Of a stretch of DNA of 64,000 nucleotides, positions 56,868 through 64,000 are shown piece after piece. The DNA lies in the NCBI GenBank assembly GCA_965219935.1, contig CBDCOU010000003.1, positions 1,550,001 to 1,614,000 of the forward strand, written 5' to 3'. Origin of the DNA: Bin34 sp965219935. GTDB taxonomy: Bacteria > Chloroflexota > Anaerolineae > Caldilineales > Caldilineaceae. The position numbers and the translations under genes are program-made. Numbering within the stretch: position 1 is the stretch's first letter; each line of letters opens with the position of its first letter. The notes beneath the pieces were generated by a model that was given only the letters and a program-made list of their open reading frames with translations, made no database searches and was not told where the DNA came from.

Positions 56868-58001
56868 TTGTCTGCGCCCAAATCGACAGGAACACCGTTT
56901 TCCCACGACCGGACGCTGAAGTCCCTCTTTGCCGAAAGGGCTGTGGTGCGGGACCTGATCGACTTCCATGCCGCCGACCTGTTCCCCGAACTGCAGGGCT
57001 TCGAACCCTTGGATTTGGTCAGTGCTTCCACCGTGACCGCCGACGCGACCAGTCCGCCGCACCATGAGGAGGCACACCGGGACATCGTCTGGACTCTGGC
57101 GCGCCAGGGCGACGACGGAGACCGCGTCCTCCTGCATCTGGAATTCCAGTCACGGCGCGAGTCGCGCATGACCCGACGCATGTTCAGGTATGCCGAGGGG
57201 CTACTGCAACGCCAACCGCAACTCGAGGTGTTCGGCTTGGTGCTCAGTACCGGCAATCGGCACTTCGGCACATGGCGGCAGCCTGTGCAATCCAGGCCTG
57301 GTTCCCACGGCTACGGCTTGCGGGATGGCCCGCTCTTGGACATCCACGACTACGAGGTGCCCGTGTTCCCGGTCACCGACTATCCGCTCCCCCCGCAGAG
57401 CCTGGTGACCGGCATCCTTGCCCTGGCGCGCATCCAGGCCGCCATCCGGCGGGGCGCGAACAAAGCCGCGGAGCAGATTCTGCCGTTGCTGCAGGAATGG
57501 ATCATCCCGCGGGTCCTGGGGTTGCCCGAAACTTTACGCGAGGCCTACGGGGCCTGGTTCAAGGCGGCGTTCGACGACCTGCTCCGGGACCATCCCGAAC
57601 TGCGCCGGGAATTGCGTAGAATCATCTACATTGAAGAGGCAGAGGTGGTCATGAACACATTCGGCAACATCATCGCGGCCAAGGAAAAGGAAGGCGAGGC
57701 GCGCGGCCTGGCACTCGGCGAGGCACGGGGGCTGGAACTCGGTGAAGCGCGGGGCGAAGCACGGGGCGAAGCGCGGGGGCTGGAACTCGGTGAAGCGCGG
57801 GGCGAAGCGCGGGGCAAAAAGGAAATCCTCCTGCAGTTCGTTGCCGAATTCTGGAGCGACGACGAGTCGGCACAGTTCGCACGGCAACTGGACAGCGCGG
57901 ACCGCAGCCAATTCCCCACGATCGCCGATCTGATGCGGGACCAAGCCGCAGGGCGACTTCCCCGTTTACGGCAGAACGGTCGCATCGAATCCAGCAAGTA
58001 G
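56868..58001 (+). CDS. Rpn-family PD-(D/E)XK nuclease with GEAR-repeat tail
   Basis: The 377-residue protein matches the recombination-promoting-nuclease (Rpn; Transposase_31/PD-(D/E)XK) family. It starts with the HDRTLKSLF helix (13-21) and has the catalytic candidates Asp72 (RDIVW) and Glu92/Gln94 (LHLEFQS). RRMFRYAEGLL follows, then a helical middle. From residue 276 the sequence is seven GEAR units interspersed with GLAL/GLEL, followed by a 60-residue C-terminal domain. The TTG at 56868 has GGGAGG 6 bases upstream; a TTG at 56823 is an alternative. In E. coli, Rpn proteins are reported as DNA-cutting toxins acting in phage defence, each restrained by a C-terminal fragment translated from an internal start. 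Tail copies follow downstream. Confidence 0.85.
   Translation: MSAPKSTGTPFSHDRTLKSLFAERAVVRDLIDFHAADLFPELQGFEPLDLVSASTVTADATSPPHHEEAHRDIVWTLARQGDDGDRVLLHLEFQSRRESRMTRRMFRYAEGLLQRQPQLEVFGLVLSTGNRHFGTWRQPVQSRPGSHGYGLRDGPLLDIHDYEVPVFPVTDYPLPPQSLVTGILALARIQAAIRRGANKAAEQILPLLQEWIIPRVLGLPETLREAYGAWFKAAFDDLLRDHPELRRELRRIIYIEEAEVVMNTFGNIIAAKEKEGEARGLALGEARGLELGEARGEARGEARGLELGEARGEARGKKEILLQFVAEFWSDDESAQFARQLDSADRSQFPTIADLMRDQAAGRLPRLRQNGRIESSK
57651..58001 (+). CDS. Possible internal start: C-terminal (RpnS-like) protein within the Rpn gene
   Basis: Inside the nuclease gene the ATG at codon 262 is preceded by AGAGG with 5 bases spacing (GCAGAGGTGGTCATG), a good ribosome binding site. It would yield a 116-residue protein, MNTFGNIIAAKEKE followed by seven GEAR repeats and the C-terminal domain. 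This is where E. coli Rpn genes are reported to encode a separate antitoxin. The same site heads both downstream copies, which supports its use. Translation itself is inferred. Confidence 0.5.
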   Translation: MNTFGNIIAAKEKEGEARGLALGEARGLELGEARGEARGEARGLELGEARGEARGKKEILLQFVAEFWSDDESAQFARQLDSADRSQFPTIADLMRDQAAGRLPRLRQNGRIESSK

Positions 58002-58092
58002 GCGGTACGGCCCGCGTCCGATCCTCTTCATTCTCCCGGACAGGCCTTGTCCAATCGGCCATGTAGTGGATATTGAAGAGGCAGAGGTGGTC

Positions 58093-58431
58093 ATGAACAC
58101 ATTCGGCAACATCATCGCGGCCAAGGAAAAGGAAGGCGAGGCGCGCGGCTTGGAACTCGGCGAAGCGCGGGGGCTGGAACTTGGCGAGGCGCGCGGCCTG
58201 GCACTCGGTGAGGCGCGAGGCCTGGCGCTCGGTGAGGCGCGAGGGAAAAAGGAGATCCTCCTGCAGTTCGTTGCTGAATTCTGGAGCGACGACGAGGCGG
58301 CACAGTTCGCACGGCAACTGGACAGCGCGGACCACAGCCAATTCCCCACAATCGCCGATCTGATGCGGGACCAGGCCGCAGGGCGGCTTCCCCGTTTACG
58401 GAAAAACGGTCGCATCGAATCCAGCAAGTAG
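58093..58431 (+). CDS. Stand-alone copy 2 of the Rpn C-terminal region (antitoxin-like)
   Basis: A 112-residue frame starting MNTFGNIIAAKEKE, with the same AGAGG-TGGTC-ATG start as the internal site of the nuclease. It has five GEAR units, then the C-terminal domain with LLQFVAEFWSDDEAAQFARQ. In the last 54 or so codons it differs from the parent at seven codons, four of them synonymous, and the frame is intact. No nuclease domain is present. It could be a dispensable duplicate, but intact frame and start argue for function, most simply as an inhibitor of the nuclease. Confidence 0.55.
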   Translation: MNTFGNIIAAKEKEGEARGLELGEARGLELGEARGLALGEARGLALGEARGKKEILLQFVAEFWSDDEAAQFARQLDSADHSQFPTIADLMRDQAAGRLPRLRKNGRIESSK

Positions 58432-58523
58432 GCGGTACGGCCCGCGTCCGATCCTTTTCACGCCACCCGGACAGACCTTGTCCAATCGACCATGTGGCGG
58501 ATATTGAAGAGGCAGAGGTGGTC

Positions 58524-58790
58524 ATGAACACATTCGGCAACATCATCGCGGCCAAGGAAAAGGAAGGCGAGGCACGGGGGCTGGAACTCGGTGAAGCCCG
58601 GGGCAAAAAGGAGATCCTCCTGCAGTTCGTTGCCGAATTCTGGGGTGACGACGAGGCGACCCAGTTCGCACAGCAACTGGATAGCGCGGACTGCAGCCAA
58701 TTCCCCACGATCGCCGATCTGATGCGGGACCAGGCTGCAGGGCGGCTTCCCCGTTTACGGAAAAACGGTCGTACCGAATCCAGCAAGTAG
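58524..58790 (+). CDS. Stand-alone copy 3 of the Rpn C-terminal region (shortest)
   Basis: An 88-residue frame with the same start context and only two GEAR units. The C-terminal domain is intact, with LLQFVAEFWGDDEATQFAQQ and several replacements (for example Cys for His/Arg, Thr for Ile) relative to the other copies. It is the most diverged copy, as expected if it is the oldest. No promoter is convincing in the 71-base spacer before it; read-through from upstream is likely. Confidence 0.5.
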   Translation: MNTFGNIIAAKEKEGEARGLELGEARGKKEILLQFVAEFWGDDEATQFAQQLDSADCSQFPTIADLMRDQAAGRLPRLRKNGRTESSK

Positions 58791-59569
58791 GCAGTACGGC
58801 CCGCGTCCGATCCTCTTCATTCCCCCGGACAGTCCTTTTCCAATCGGCCATGTGGCGGATTGGGCGTTCCATTTGATGACTGCCCGCAACCACTTTACGT
58901 GTTGCGCAACACCCCTTACATCGAAGAGGCGGAGGCGGGTTTGGGCAACCGAGACCGGGTCGGTGCCTCCGTGCAGGTAGACGTCCACGTCATCGTGCCG
59001 CTGTCCGCCAGCGGTGAGAATACAGAGGATGAGGTCATCATCCGTCCAGCGGCGCAGGTTGCGATTGCAGATTTCCAGTCGCGGCTCCGCCTTGCGGCTG
59101 CCGATACAGGGCATGGGGTGCGGGGCTAGCGGATCCTGCGGGGCTGGCGGATCATGCCTGCATGGCACCTGAAAACCCAGTCGTTTTGGCAATCTCCAAC
59201 GAATGGAACGCATTGGTTTTCCGGTCGTGCCTTTGGACTGGGCAACTGCGTGTGCGGTAGGCGCGTTCAGGGCCGGATTGGTCGACACCTTGCATTTATG
59301 TCGTGAGCCGGTGTCACCGCTGTGCATTTGCTTTGCCAACACCGAGCGCCGCCCCAATTGCCCCAACCAAACTCGCCCCCTCCTTGAACGACCGTACTGT
59401 GCCGATGTATAGCGGAAGGCCATCGATCTGGATGTTTGGCTCGCAACACCTTCCACACAGCCCTGACATGTTGGGGCATGCCCGGTTGCTCGATTGTTCC
59501 GCGCCGTGATCGACATGGATCCGCATACAATCAACACAAACCCATTCAATCCACCTGTTGGGACCAGCC
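58791..59569. other. Accessory stretch without a convincing gene
   Basis: The first 71 bases are the third copy of the Rpn spacer. The rest (about 700 bases) has open frames on both strands but none with a known motif or a good start. A fragment encoding YIEEAE near 58916 recalls the start of the Rpn repeat unit and may be a remnant. Base composition drops slightly in 59190-59560. It probably contains decayed genes and the promoter of the following reductase gene. Confidence 0.5.
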
Positions 59570-60430
59570 ATGATTCACAGACAGCCGTTTGGCCAAACCG
59601 GCCATGACAGTTCCGCCATCATTTTCGGGGCCTTTGCCGTCAACCGTTGCGACCAAGCCACGGCGGACCAACTCCTCATGCGGCTCATGGACCACGGCGT
59701 CAACCATATCGATACTGCAGCTTCCTACGGCGACTCGGAACTTCGGGTGGGGCCTTGGATGCAACACCACCGGGACGAGTTCTTCCTAGCCACCAAAACC
59801 GGCAGGCGCGTCTACGCCAAGGCCAAGGAGGAAATCGAGAACTCGCTGGTGCGGCTGCAAACCGACTGCCTGGACCTGATCCAGCTACACAACCTGGTGG
59901 ACGAGGAGCAATGGGATCAGGCCATGGCTCCCGGCGGAGCCTTGGAGGCGGCCTGCGATGCACGCAAGGAAGGCAAGGTTCGATACATCGGGGTCACCGG
60001 TCATGGCTTGACCGTTGCCCGCATGCACCTGCGCAGCCTCGAAGCCTTCGCGTTCGATTCAGTGCTGTTGCCCTGGAACTATGTGCTCTGGTGCAACGAA
60101 GAGTACCGATCCGACTTCAACCAACTGAACGAGGTGTGCCGGGAACGCGGCGTTGCCGTCCAGACCATCAAGGGGGTTACCCGCGGCCCGTGGGGCGAAA
60201 CGCCCCAGTCACGGAACACGTGGTATCAACCGTTCGAGAATCAGGCGGACATCAACCGCGCGGTGCACTGGGTGTTGGGTCAGGACGGTTTGTTCCTCAA
60301 CTCGGCTGGGGATCCGGATCTGCTGCCCCGTCTCCTGGCGGCCGGTTCCACGTTTCGACGTGCTCCACATGACGACGAGATGGAGGATTTAATGGCCTCT
60401 GCCCAGATGGCACCTCTGTTCGTTGAGTAA
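59570..60430 (+). CDS. Aldo/keto reductase-family protein, short form
   Basis: The 286-residue protein retains the catalytic tetrad Asp48, Tyr53, Lys76 and His107 (HIDTAASYGDSE, LATKTGRR, LIQLHNL). GKVRYIGVTGHG follows. The C-terminal third, with NYVLWCNEEYRSDF and VHWVLGQDGLFLNSAGD, is diverged and shorter than in the 338-residue reductase at 55662; the two are not close copies. The ATG at 59570 begins MIHRQPFG. It stands alone 213 bases before the ATPase gene and on the same strand. Substrate unknown. Confidence 0.85.
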   Translation: MIHRQPFGQTGHDSSAIIFGAFAVNRCDQATADQLLMRLMDHGVNHIDTAASYGDSELRVGPWMQHHRDEFFLATKTGRRVYAKAKEEIENSLVRLQTDCLDLIQLHNLVDEEQWDQAMAPGGALEAACDARKEGKVRYIGVTGHGLTVARMHLRSLEAFAFDSVLLPWNYVLWCNEEYRSDFNQLNEVCRERGVAVQTIKGVTRGPWGETPQSRNTWYQPFENQADINRAVHWVLGQDGLFLNSAGDPDLLPRLLAAGSTFRRAPHDDEMEDLMASAQMAPLFVE

Positions 60431-60643
60431 AGCTGACTACCAAGCAGACTGGACATGGGCCAGATGCCAGTCATTTTGAATGTCTCGTTGAACAGTGCCA
60501 GTCTTGTATCGGAGATCTCCTGCCAAGTCACACGACGCGCGATTCCGGTTAGATTCCCTTCCGCGGCGTTGCACGGCACCCGACTACAGGAAGGCCATGA
60601 ATCCATCCAAACCAACCTCTAACTGCCGAACCGAGGAATTCCG

Positions 60644-63478
60644 ATGCCAGCCCATCTGAGACGTCTGTTTGACTCCGCCACGCCCCGTTCCCCGGAGGAA
60701 ACCAGCGAGGCGTACGCAGCCAACTTGTCGCAGGCCATGCGGGGCGACATTGATACGCCTATCGGTGCGCGTTCCTTTCTGAAAGGCACCTACGCGACGG
60801 AGGCCATGCGGAGTGTCTGCGATCAGGTGATGGACCGGTTGTGCAACGGACGGGCAAGTAACCGCCAAGGGGTCTACGCATTCGAATCCGGCTTCGGTGG
60901 GGGTAAGACGCACACCGCCATTGTCCTGGCCGCCATGACCATGCATCCAGATGTCATGCGCTCCCTGTCACGAGAGGACTGTCCCGCCGATCCGGCCTAT
61001 GCCACGGACCGGGCGCGTGTCATCGCCATCAACGGTCAGGATGCCGACGCACATGGTCGTATCCATATTCGAGACGACCAATATGCACCTTCCATCGCCG
61101 ACGCCGTCAGGGAGCACTTGACTGTCAGCCAAACTACCCGGTCTGCTGCCGGCAATCCGGGAGTAGCGGGTTTTTCAATGCTGATTGGTGACCGTCCGGT
61201 GCTGATCCTGATAGATGAACTGGTGCAACTTCTCAACAAGTTGGATACCGACGAGCGGCAGGCAGAGCGGGACAGCGTTGCCGTGACGCTGAGTGACTTG
61301 GCCGCGGCAGTGACCGAGTGCCCGCGCGCCGTGATGATCATCACATCTCCAGAACCCGGCGCGGATGCCCTGCAACAGGCAACGCAGCAGGTACGCCGAA
61401 TCCTGCGCGACACCAGCAGCCTGATGGCTCGGATCACGCAACCGGTAACGCCGTCCGATCCTGCCGACGTGCCTCACATCCTGCGACGACGCCTCTTTGA
61501 ATCCTGGGATGACGCGGAGCGAGGGATCGTTGCCGACGCCTACGCCGATGTTGTGAACCAGGCCGGAAGTTCGGCAAAGCTTGAACTGCGGAAGCGCTTC
61601 TATGACAGCTATCCGTTCCATCCTGATCTGATGGACATCATCAACAAGCGCCTGGCCGACAACCCGAATTTCCAACAGGTGCGCGGGACCCTGCGCCTGC
61701 TGAGCGCCACCATCCAACTGCAGCAAACGAACAATACGCGGGATGCAATCCTGCATCCGTACCACGTTGACCCTAGGGAAAGCCGCATTCGCGAACAGTT
61801 TGTCAACCGGCTTGAACGAAGGGAACTTGCTGCCGGCATCAACGCCGACATCGCCGGCGACCGCAATCAGGGCATTGAAGGTGCCCACGAAGCGGCCGTG
61901 ACCATCATGCTGGGTTCGGTCGCACAAAGCGCCAACCGCGGCCTGACCGAGCAGGAAGTGGTCGATTCCCTGATTTCGCCGCGATGGCCCGATAGGGGAT
62001 TGGCTGAAAGCGCCATCAAACATGTCACCGAAACCGCCCTGTACGTGAACAAAGAGCCAGGACGCGGCTTGTTCTTCTCGAATGAACCCAGCCTGCGCAA
62101 GATGGCCGAAGACCGCCAGGCAGCTTTGCGCAAAGACCATGAATGGCTCAGGGATAGGGTTGACGACGCGGTACGGGACACCTTCAGTCCCAGACACTCC
62201 CCGCCTTTCAAGGTGATACTCTGGCCCAGCAAGGGTCAAAACCTGCCTGATGAACCCGACCGCGTCCATCTTGGCATTCTCAATCCGGAACACCTGCATG
62301 AACAGCACTCGGACTTGGAGACCCAGCTCATTGCACTCTTCCACAAGTCCCCTGCCAACGGAGGCAATGCACCGCGCAGGCACAGGAACAACGTGCTGTT
62401 CCTCATCGCATCCCAACAGAGTGTCAGCGACCTTGAGGAAGCAATCGTTGACCACGAAATCCATGAGCGACTGAGCAAGGAATCGAACCTGAAGGACCAC
62501 CAACGGGATGAGGCAAGGGAACGGGCGGCCCGCGCGCAGAAGGCGATCCACCATTCCATTCAACGCAACTGGTGCAACCTGTACTACCCAGGCAGCCAGT
62601 CCCAGGAGTGGATTGGCAGCCATTTGCAACGTCTCACGATCAGCCAGACCGATCAGGAAGGCAAGGGGGCGCAAACCATCGTCAACGCGCTGATTGGTGT
62701 CGGTAAGCTTGTGGATCCCGGCCTCCCGCACCTCAATCCCACGGAGTGGACGGGGCGCCCCAGTCTCAGAAACAATCTTGCTCCCAGCCTGCCGGACCTC
62801 CATGCAGAGTTTAGCGACAGCCCTTCAAGGCTGATGTTCCTGTCCAAGCAGGACTTTGCGCAGGCTGTTGCGAATGGAGTGAAACAAGGTGACTTGGGAA
62901 CTGTTTCCGCTACTGGGCAACACTTTGACAAGGGCCACCCCGTCGATGCTGCGCTGATCCGGGACGACTTCAGGTTCTACCTGCCCAGCAACATGCCAGC
63001 TGAGGAAGTCAAGCAAGTTGGTCTTGTGATTGATGATCCAGTTCATCCCGACCCGGTGCCCGACAACAATCAGGAATTCAGTAGCCAGGGGCCCATGGGC
63101 GTGGTAAGGAGTGATTTGGGCAAGTTTCTGGAGAAACACGGCAAGTCACTGGCAGACGTCAACAAGATCACTATTCGCCACTCAGACCACGGAGTCCTGA
63201 CTGTCATCGCAGGAGTTTGGCAAGGGGTGAATGACTCGGTGGCACTGTCATGGAACTGCGACAGCAACGACGGTTCCGTTGTCGTCTCCATCAAGGAACA
63301 GACTCCGGACTGGTGGCAAGCACACCACAGGGATATTGATCGGGTTCACCATCTTGCCGGCAAACCGGGAGCCACCGATGCCGAGGCAGTAATACGGCCT
63401 AACGACGACGGTCGGCAAATCGAAAGTACCTTTCAACAGCTGAACCAACACGACATCGACCTGACAGTCTTACTGTAG
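60644..63478 (+). CDS. DUF499-type AAA ATPase, probable defence protein
   Basis: The 944-residue protein has a Walker A loop with the DUF499 hallmark GFGGGKTH (83-90), a Walker B strand LILIDE ending at Asp191-Glu192, and the sensor-like AVMIITSPEPGADAL. A helical C-terminal half follows with LRLLSATIQL, DRVHLGILNPEHL, and a final beta-rich segment. DUF499 proteins (COG1483) usually occur beside DUF1156 methyltransferases and helicases in loci annotated as anti-phage; the biochemical role is not established. The start has GAGGA 7 bases before the ATG. The partner gene begins 28 bases after its stop. Other members would lie beyond the window. Confidence 0.85.
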   Translation: MPAHLRRLFDSATPRSPEETSEAYAANLSQAMRGDIDTPIGARSFLKGTYATEAMRSVCDQVMDRLCNGRASNRQGVYAFESGFGGGKTHTAIVLAAMTMHPDVMRSLSREDCPADPAYATDRARVIAINGQDADAHGRIHIRDDQYAPSIADAVREHLTVSQTTRSAAGNPGVAGFSMLIGDRPVLILIDELVQLLNKLDTDERQAERDSVAVTLSDLAAAVTECPRAVMIITSPEPGADALQQATQQVRRILRDTSSLMARITQPVTPSDPADVPHILRRRLFESWDDAERGIVADAYADVVNQAGSSAKLELRKRFYDSYPFHPDLMDIINKRLADNPNFQQVRGTLRLLSATIQLQQTNNTRDAILHPYHVDPRESRIREQFVNRLERRELAAGINADIAGDRNQGIEGAHEAAVTIMLGSVAQSANRGLTEQEVVDSLISPRWPDRGLAESAIKHVTETALYVNKEPGRGLFFSNEPSLRKMAEDRQAALRKDHEWLRDRVDDAVRDTFSPRHSPPFKVILWPSKGQNLPDEPDRVHLGILNPEHLHEQHSDLETQLIALFHKSPANGGNAPRRHRNNVLFLIASQQSVSDLEEAIVDHEIHERLSKESNLKDHQRDEARERAARAQKAIHHSIQRNWCNLYYPGSQSQEWIGSHLQRLTISQTDQEGKGAQTIVNALIGVGKLVDPGLPHLNPTEWTGRPSLRNNLAPSLPDLHAEFSDSPSRLMFLSKQDFAQAVANGVKQGDLGTVSATGQHFDKGHPVDAALIRDDFRFYLPSNMPAEEVKQVGLVIDDPVHPDPVPDNNQEFSSQGPMGVVRSDLGKFLEKHGKSLADVNKITIRHSDHGVLTVIAGVWQGVNDSVALSWNCDSNDGSVVVSIKEQTPDWWQAHHRDIDRVHHLAGKPGATDAEAVIRPNDDGRQIESTFQQLNQHDIDLTVLL

Positions 63479-63506
63479 ACATCAGTTCCCGACAATGGAG
63501 CCAACC

Positions 63507-63959
63507 ATGTCCACTGCGAAAATTAGACGTAAGCTGACCCACGGAGTTTACTTTCCAGCATCCCGCGGTGAAGGGTTGTCCGCACACATAACCCGCGCCC
63601 GAAGAGGTCGTACAGGGGGAGGCCGGAGGATTGCGGAGGCCAGCTTGTCTCCCGAAGACTTGGGGCTGAGTTACAGCGCCATGCGGTCGGTCCTTGCTGA
63701 GCAGGAAGGAGTGTCACTTCCTCCCGACATTCGCGATCTCCCACCCGACACCTACATTCCAACGAGTGCGCCAACGGCAACCCAGTTGCGGTTGCTCATA
63801 GCGGCCGTCCGACGAGCTGATTCAAGGCACAAGGCACGGCGGCTCGCTGATGCGATAGGGGACATGCACGACTGCGAAGCAGGTTGGTGGCACGCCTGCC
63901 TGGAAAATCGCCACCGTCCTCGCAGAGTGCTGGATGCGCTCGAGCTGATGTACGCGTAG
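63507..63959 (+). CDS. Small DUF499-associated protein, function unknown
   Basis: A 150-residue basic protein. Its C-terminal half (TQLRLLIAAVRRADSRHKAR, then LADAIGDMHDCEAGWWHACL and RRVLDALELMYA) has the layout of small proteins often encoded next to DUF499 ATPases, with a helix pair followed by an aromatic EAxxW-like motif. I make this link from memory. I start at ATG 63507, which has GGAG 6 bases upstream; an ATG four codons earlier at 63495 lacks one. It lies 28 bases after the ATPase gene, surely the same operon. The remaining 41 bases hold no feature. Confidence 0.6.
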   Translation: MSTAKIRRKLTHGVYFPASRGEGLSAHITRARRGRTGGGRRIAEASLSPEDLGLSYSAMRSVLAEQEGVSLPPDIRDLPPDTYIPTSAPTATQLRLLIAAVRRADSRHKARRLADAIGDMHDCEAGWWHACLENRHRPRRVLDALELMYA

Positions 63960-64000
63960 AAATCCACTCTTGCCAAGGCAGTGTCGCAGGGCCTGCCTTG

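Larger units (their letters stand above)
57630..58861 (+). repeat. Three tandem copies of the 3' end of the Rpn gene plus spacers
   Basis: The units begin with ATTGAAGAGGCAGAGGTGG at 57630, 58072 and 58503 and each runs through the coding tail, the TAG stop and a spacer of about 70 bases (58002-58071, 58432-58502, 58791-58861). Periods are 442, 431 and about 359 bases. Length differs mainly by the number of in-frame GEAR repeats (7, 5, 2). The DNA is near-identical apart from scattered substitutions. The third spacer runs into unrelated sequence at about 58862. Confidence 0.95.

Noticed and set aside
56868..58001. Rpn gene read as part of an insertion sequence (the family is also named transposase)
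   Set aside because: There are no terminal inverted repeats or target-site duplications, and Rpn proteins are nucleases not tied to an IS.
57630..58861. CRISPR array as explanation for the regular repeats
   Set aside because: Units are more than 350 bases long, coding, near-identical throughout, and have no short repeat-unique spacer pattern.
58860..59129. An 89-residue plus-strand frame after the Rpn array
   Set aside because: It would start with a TTG inside the repeated spacer, and only the YIEEAE fragment recalls anything known.
59314..59571. An 85-residue Cys-rich minus-strand frame with C-x-x-C pairs and a hydrophobic end
   Set aside because: Its ATG overlaps the start of the plus-strand reductase gene, no ribosome binding site is seen, and I know no family like it. 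It remains a weak possibility.

Overview
The window is a high-GC bacterial chromosome segment, most likely from the phylum Chloroflexota (Anaerolineae/Caldilineae-like). This rests on the style of the housekeeping proteins: RpoC carries a long charged helical insertion after its N-terminal zinc site, adenylate kinase and S14 are zinc-binding forms, EF-Tu and RpoA read like Chloroflexota versions, and the parvulin-type isomerase behind rpsF-rpsR is of a kind common in Anaerolineae. The assignment is by recognition, not by a tree.

Positions 1-29426 (minus strand) hold one nearly unbroken transcription/translation block. In transcription order it reads rpoB, rpoC, rpsL, rpsG, fusA, tuf, then the S10, spc and alpha operon genes down to rpoA, rplQ and a truncated truA at the window edge. 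rpmJ (37 codons) sits between map and rpsM, and infA is absent from its usual place. A hairpin terminator after rpoC and promoter-like sites before rpsL and tuf suggest at least three transcription units. S12 carries arginine at both classical streptomycin-resistance lysine positions.

Positions 29427-30053 are a non-coding divergent promoter region. Positions 30054-48217 (plus strand) hold a division and cell-wall (dcw) cluster: rsmH, an ftsL-like gene, ftsI, murF, mraY, murD, ftsW, murG, an unassigned CvpA-like membrane protein gene, murC, murB, ddl, ftsQ, ftsA and ftsZ. mraZ and murE are missing. Many junctions are 4-base ATGA overlaps. The sites in front of rsmH and ftsZ share a 16-base motif containing a -10-like hexamer. 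A tRNA-Pro(CGG) gene with its own promoter and terminator closes the region.

Positions 48484-57000 are mixed housekeeping: greA-lysS (minus), a SAM methyltransferase, rpsF-rpsR-parvulin isomerase (S18 has a roughly 195-residue Ala/Pro/Glu-rich N-terminal extension with an internal tandem repeat), a DinB-superfamily protein (minus) and an aldo/keto reductase.

Positions 56868-64000 look like accessory, defence-type DNA. An Rpn-family PD-(D/E)XK nuclease gene is followed by two further tandem copies of its own 3' end. Each copy keeps an open frame, a ribosome binding site and an ATG, and the number of 4-residue repeats falls 7, 5, 2. This fits a nuclease toxin with an array of stand-alone C-terminal antitoxin-like proteins. 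After a 779-base stretch without a convincing gene and a second aldo/keto reductase, the window ends in a DUF499-type AAA ATPase gene and a small partner gene, probably the start of a larger defence operon running past the edge.
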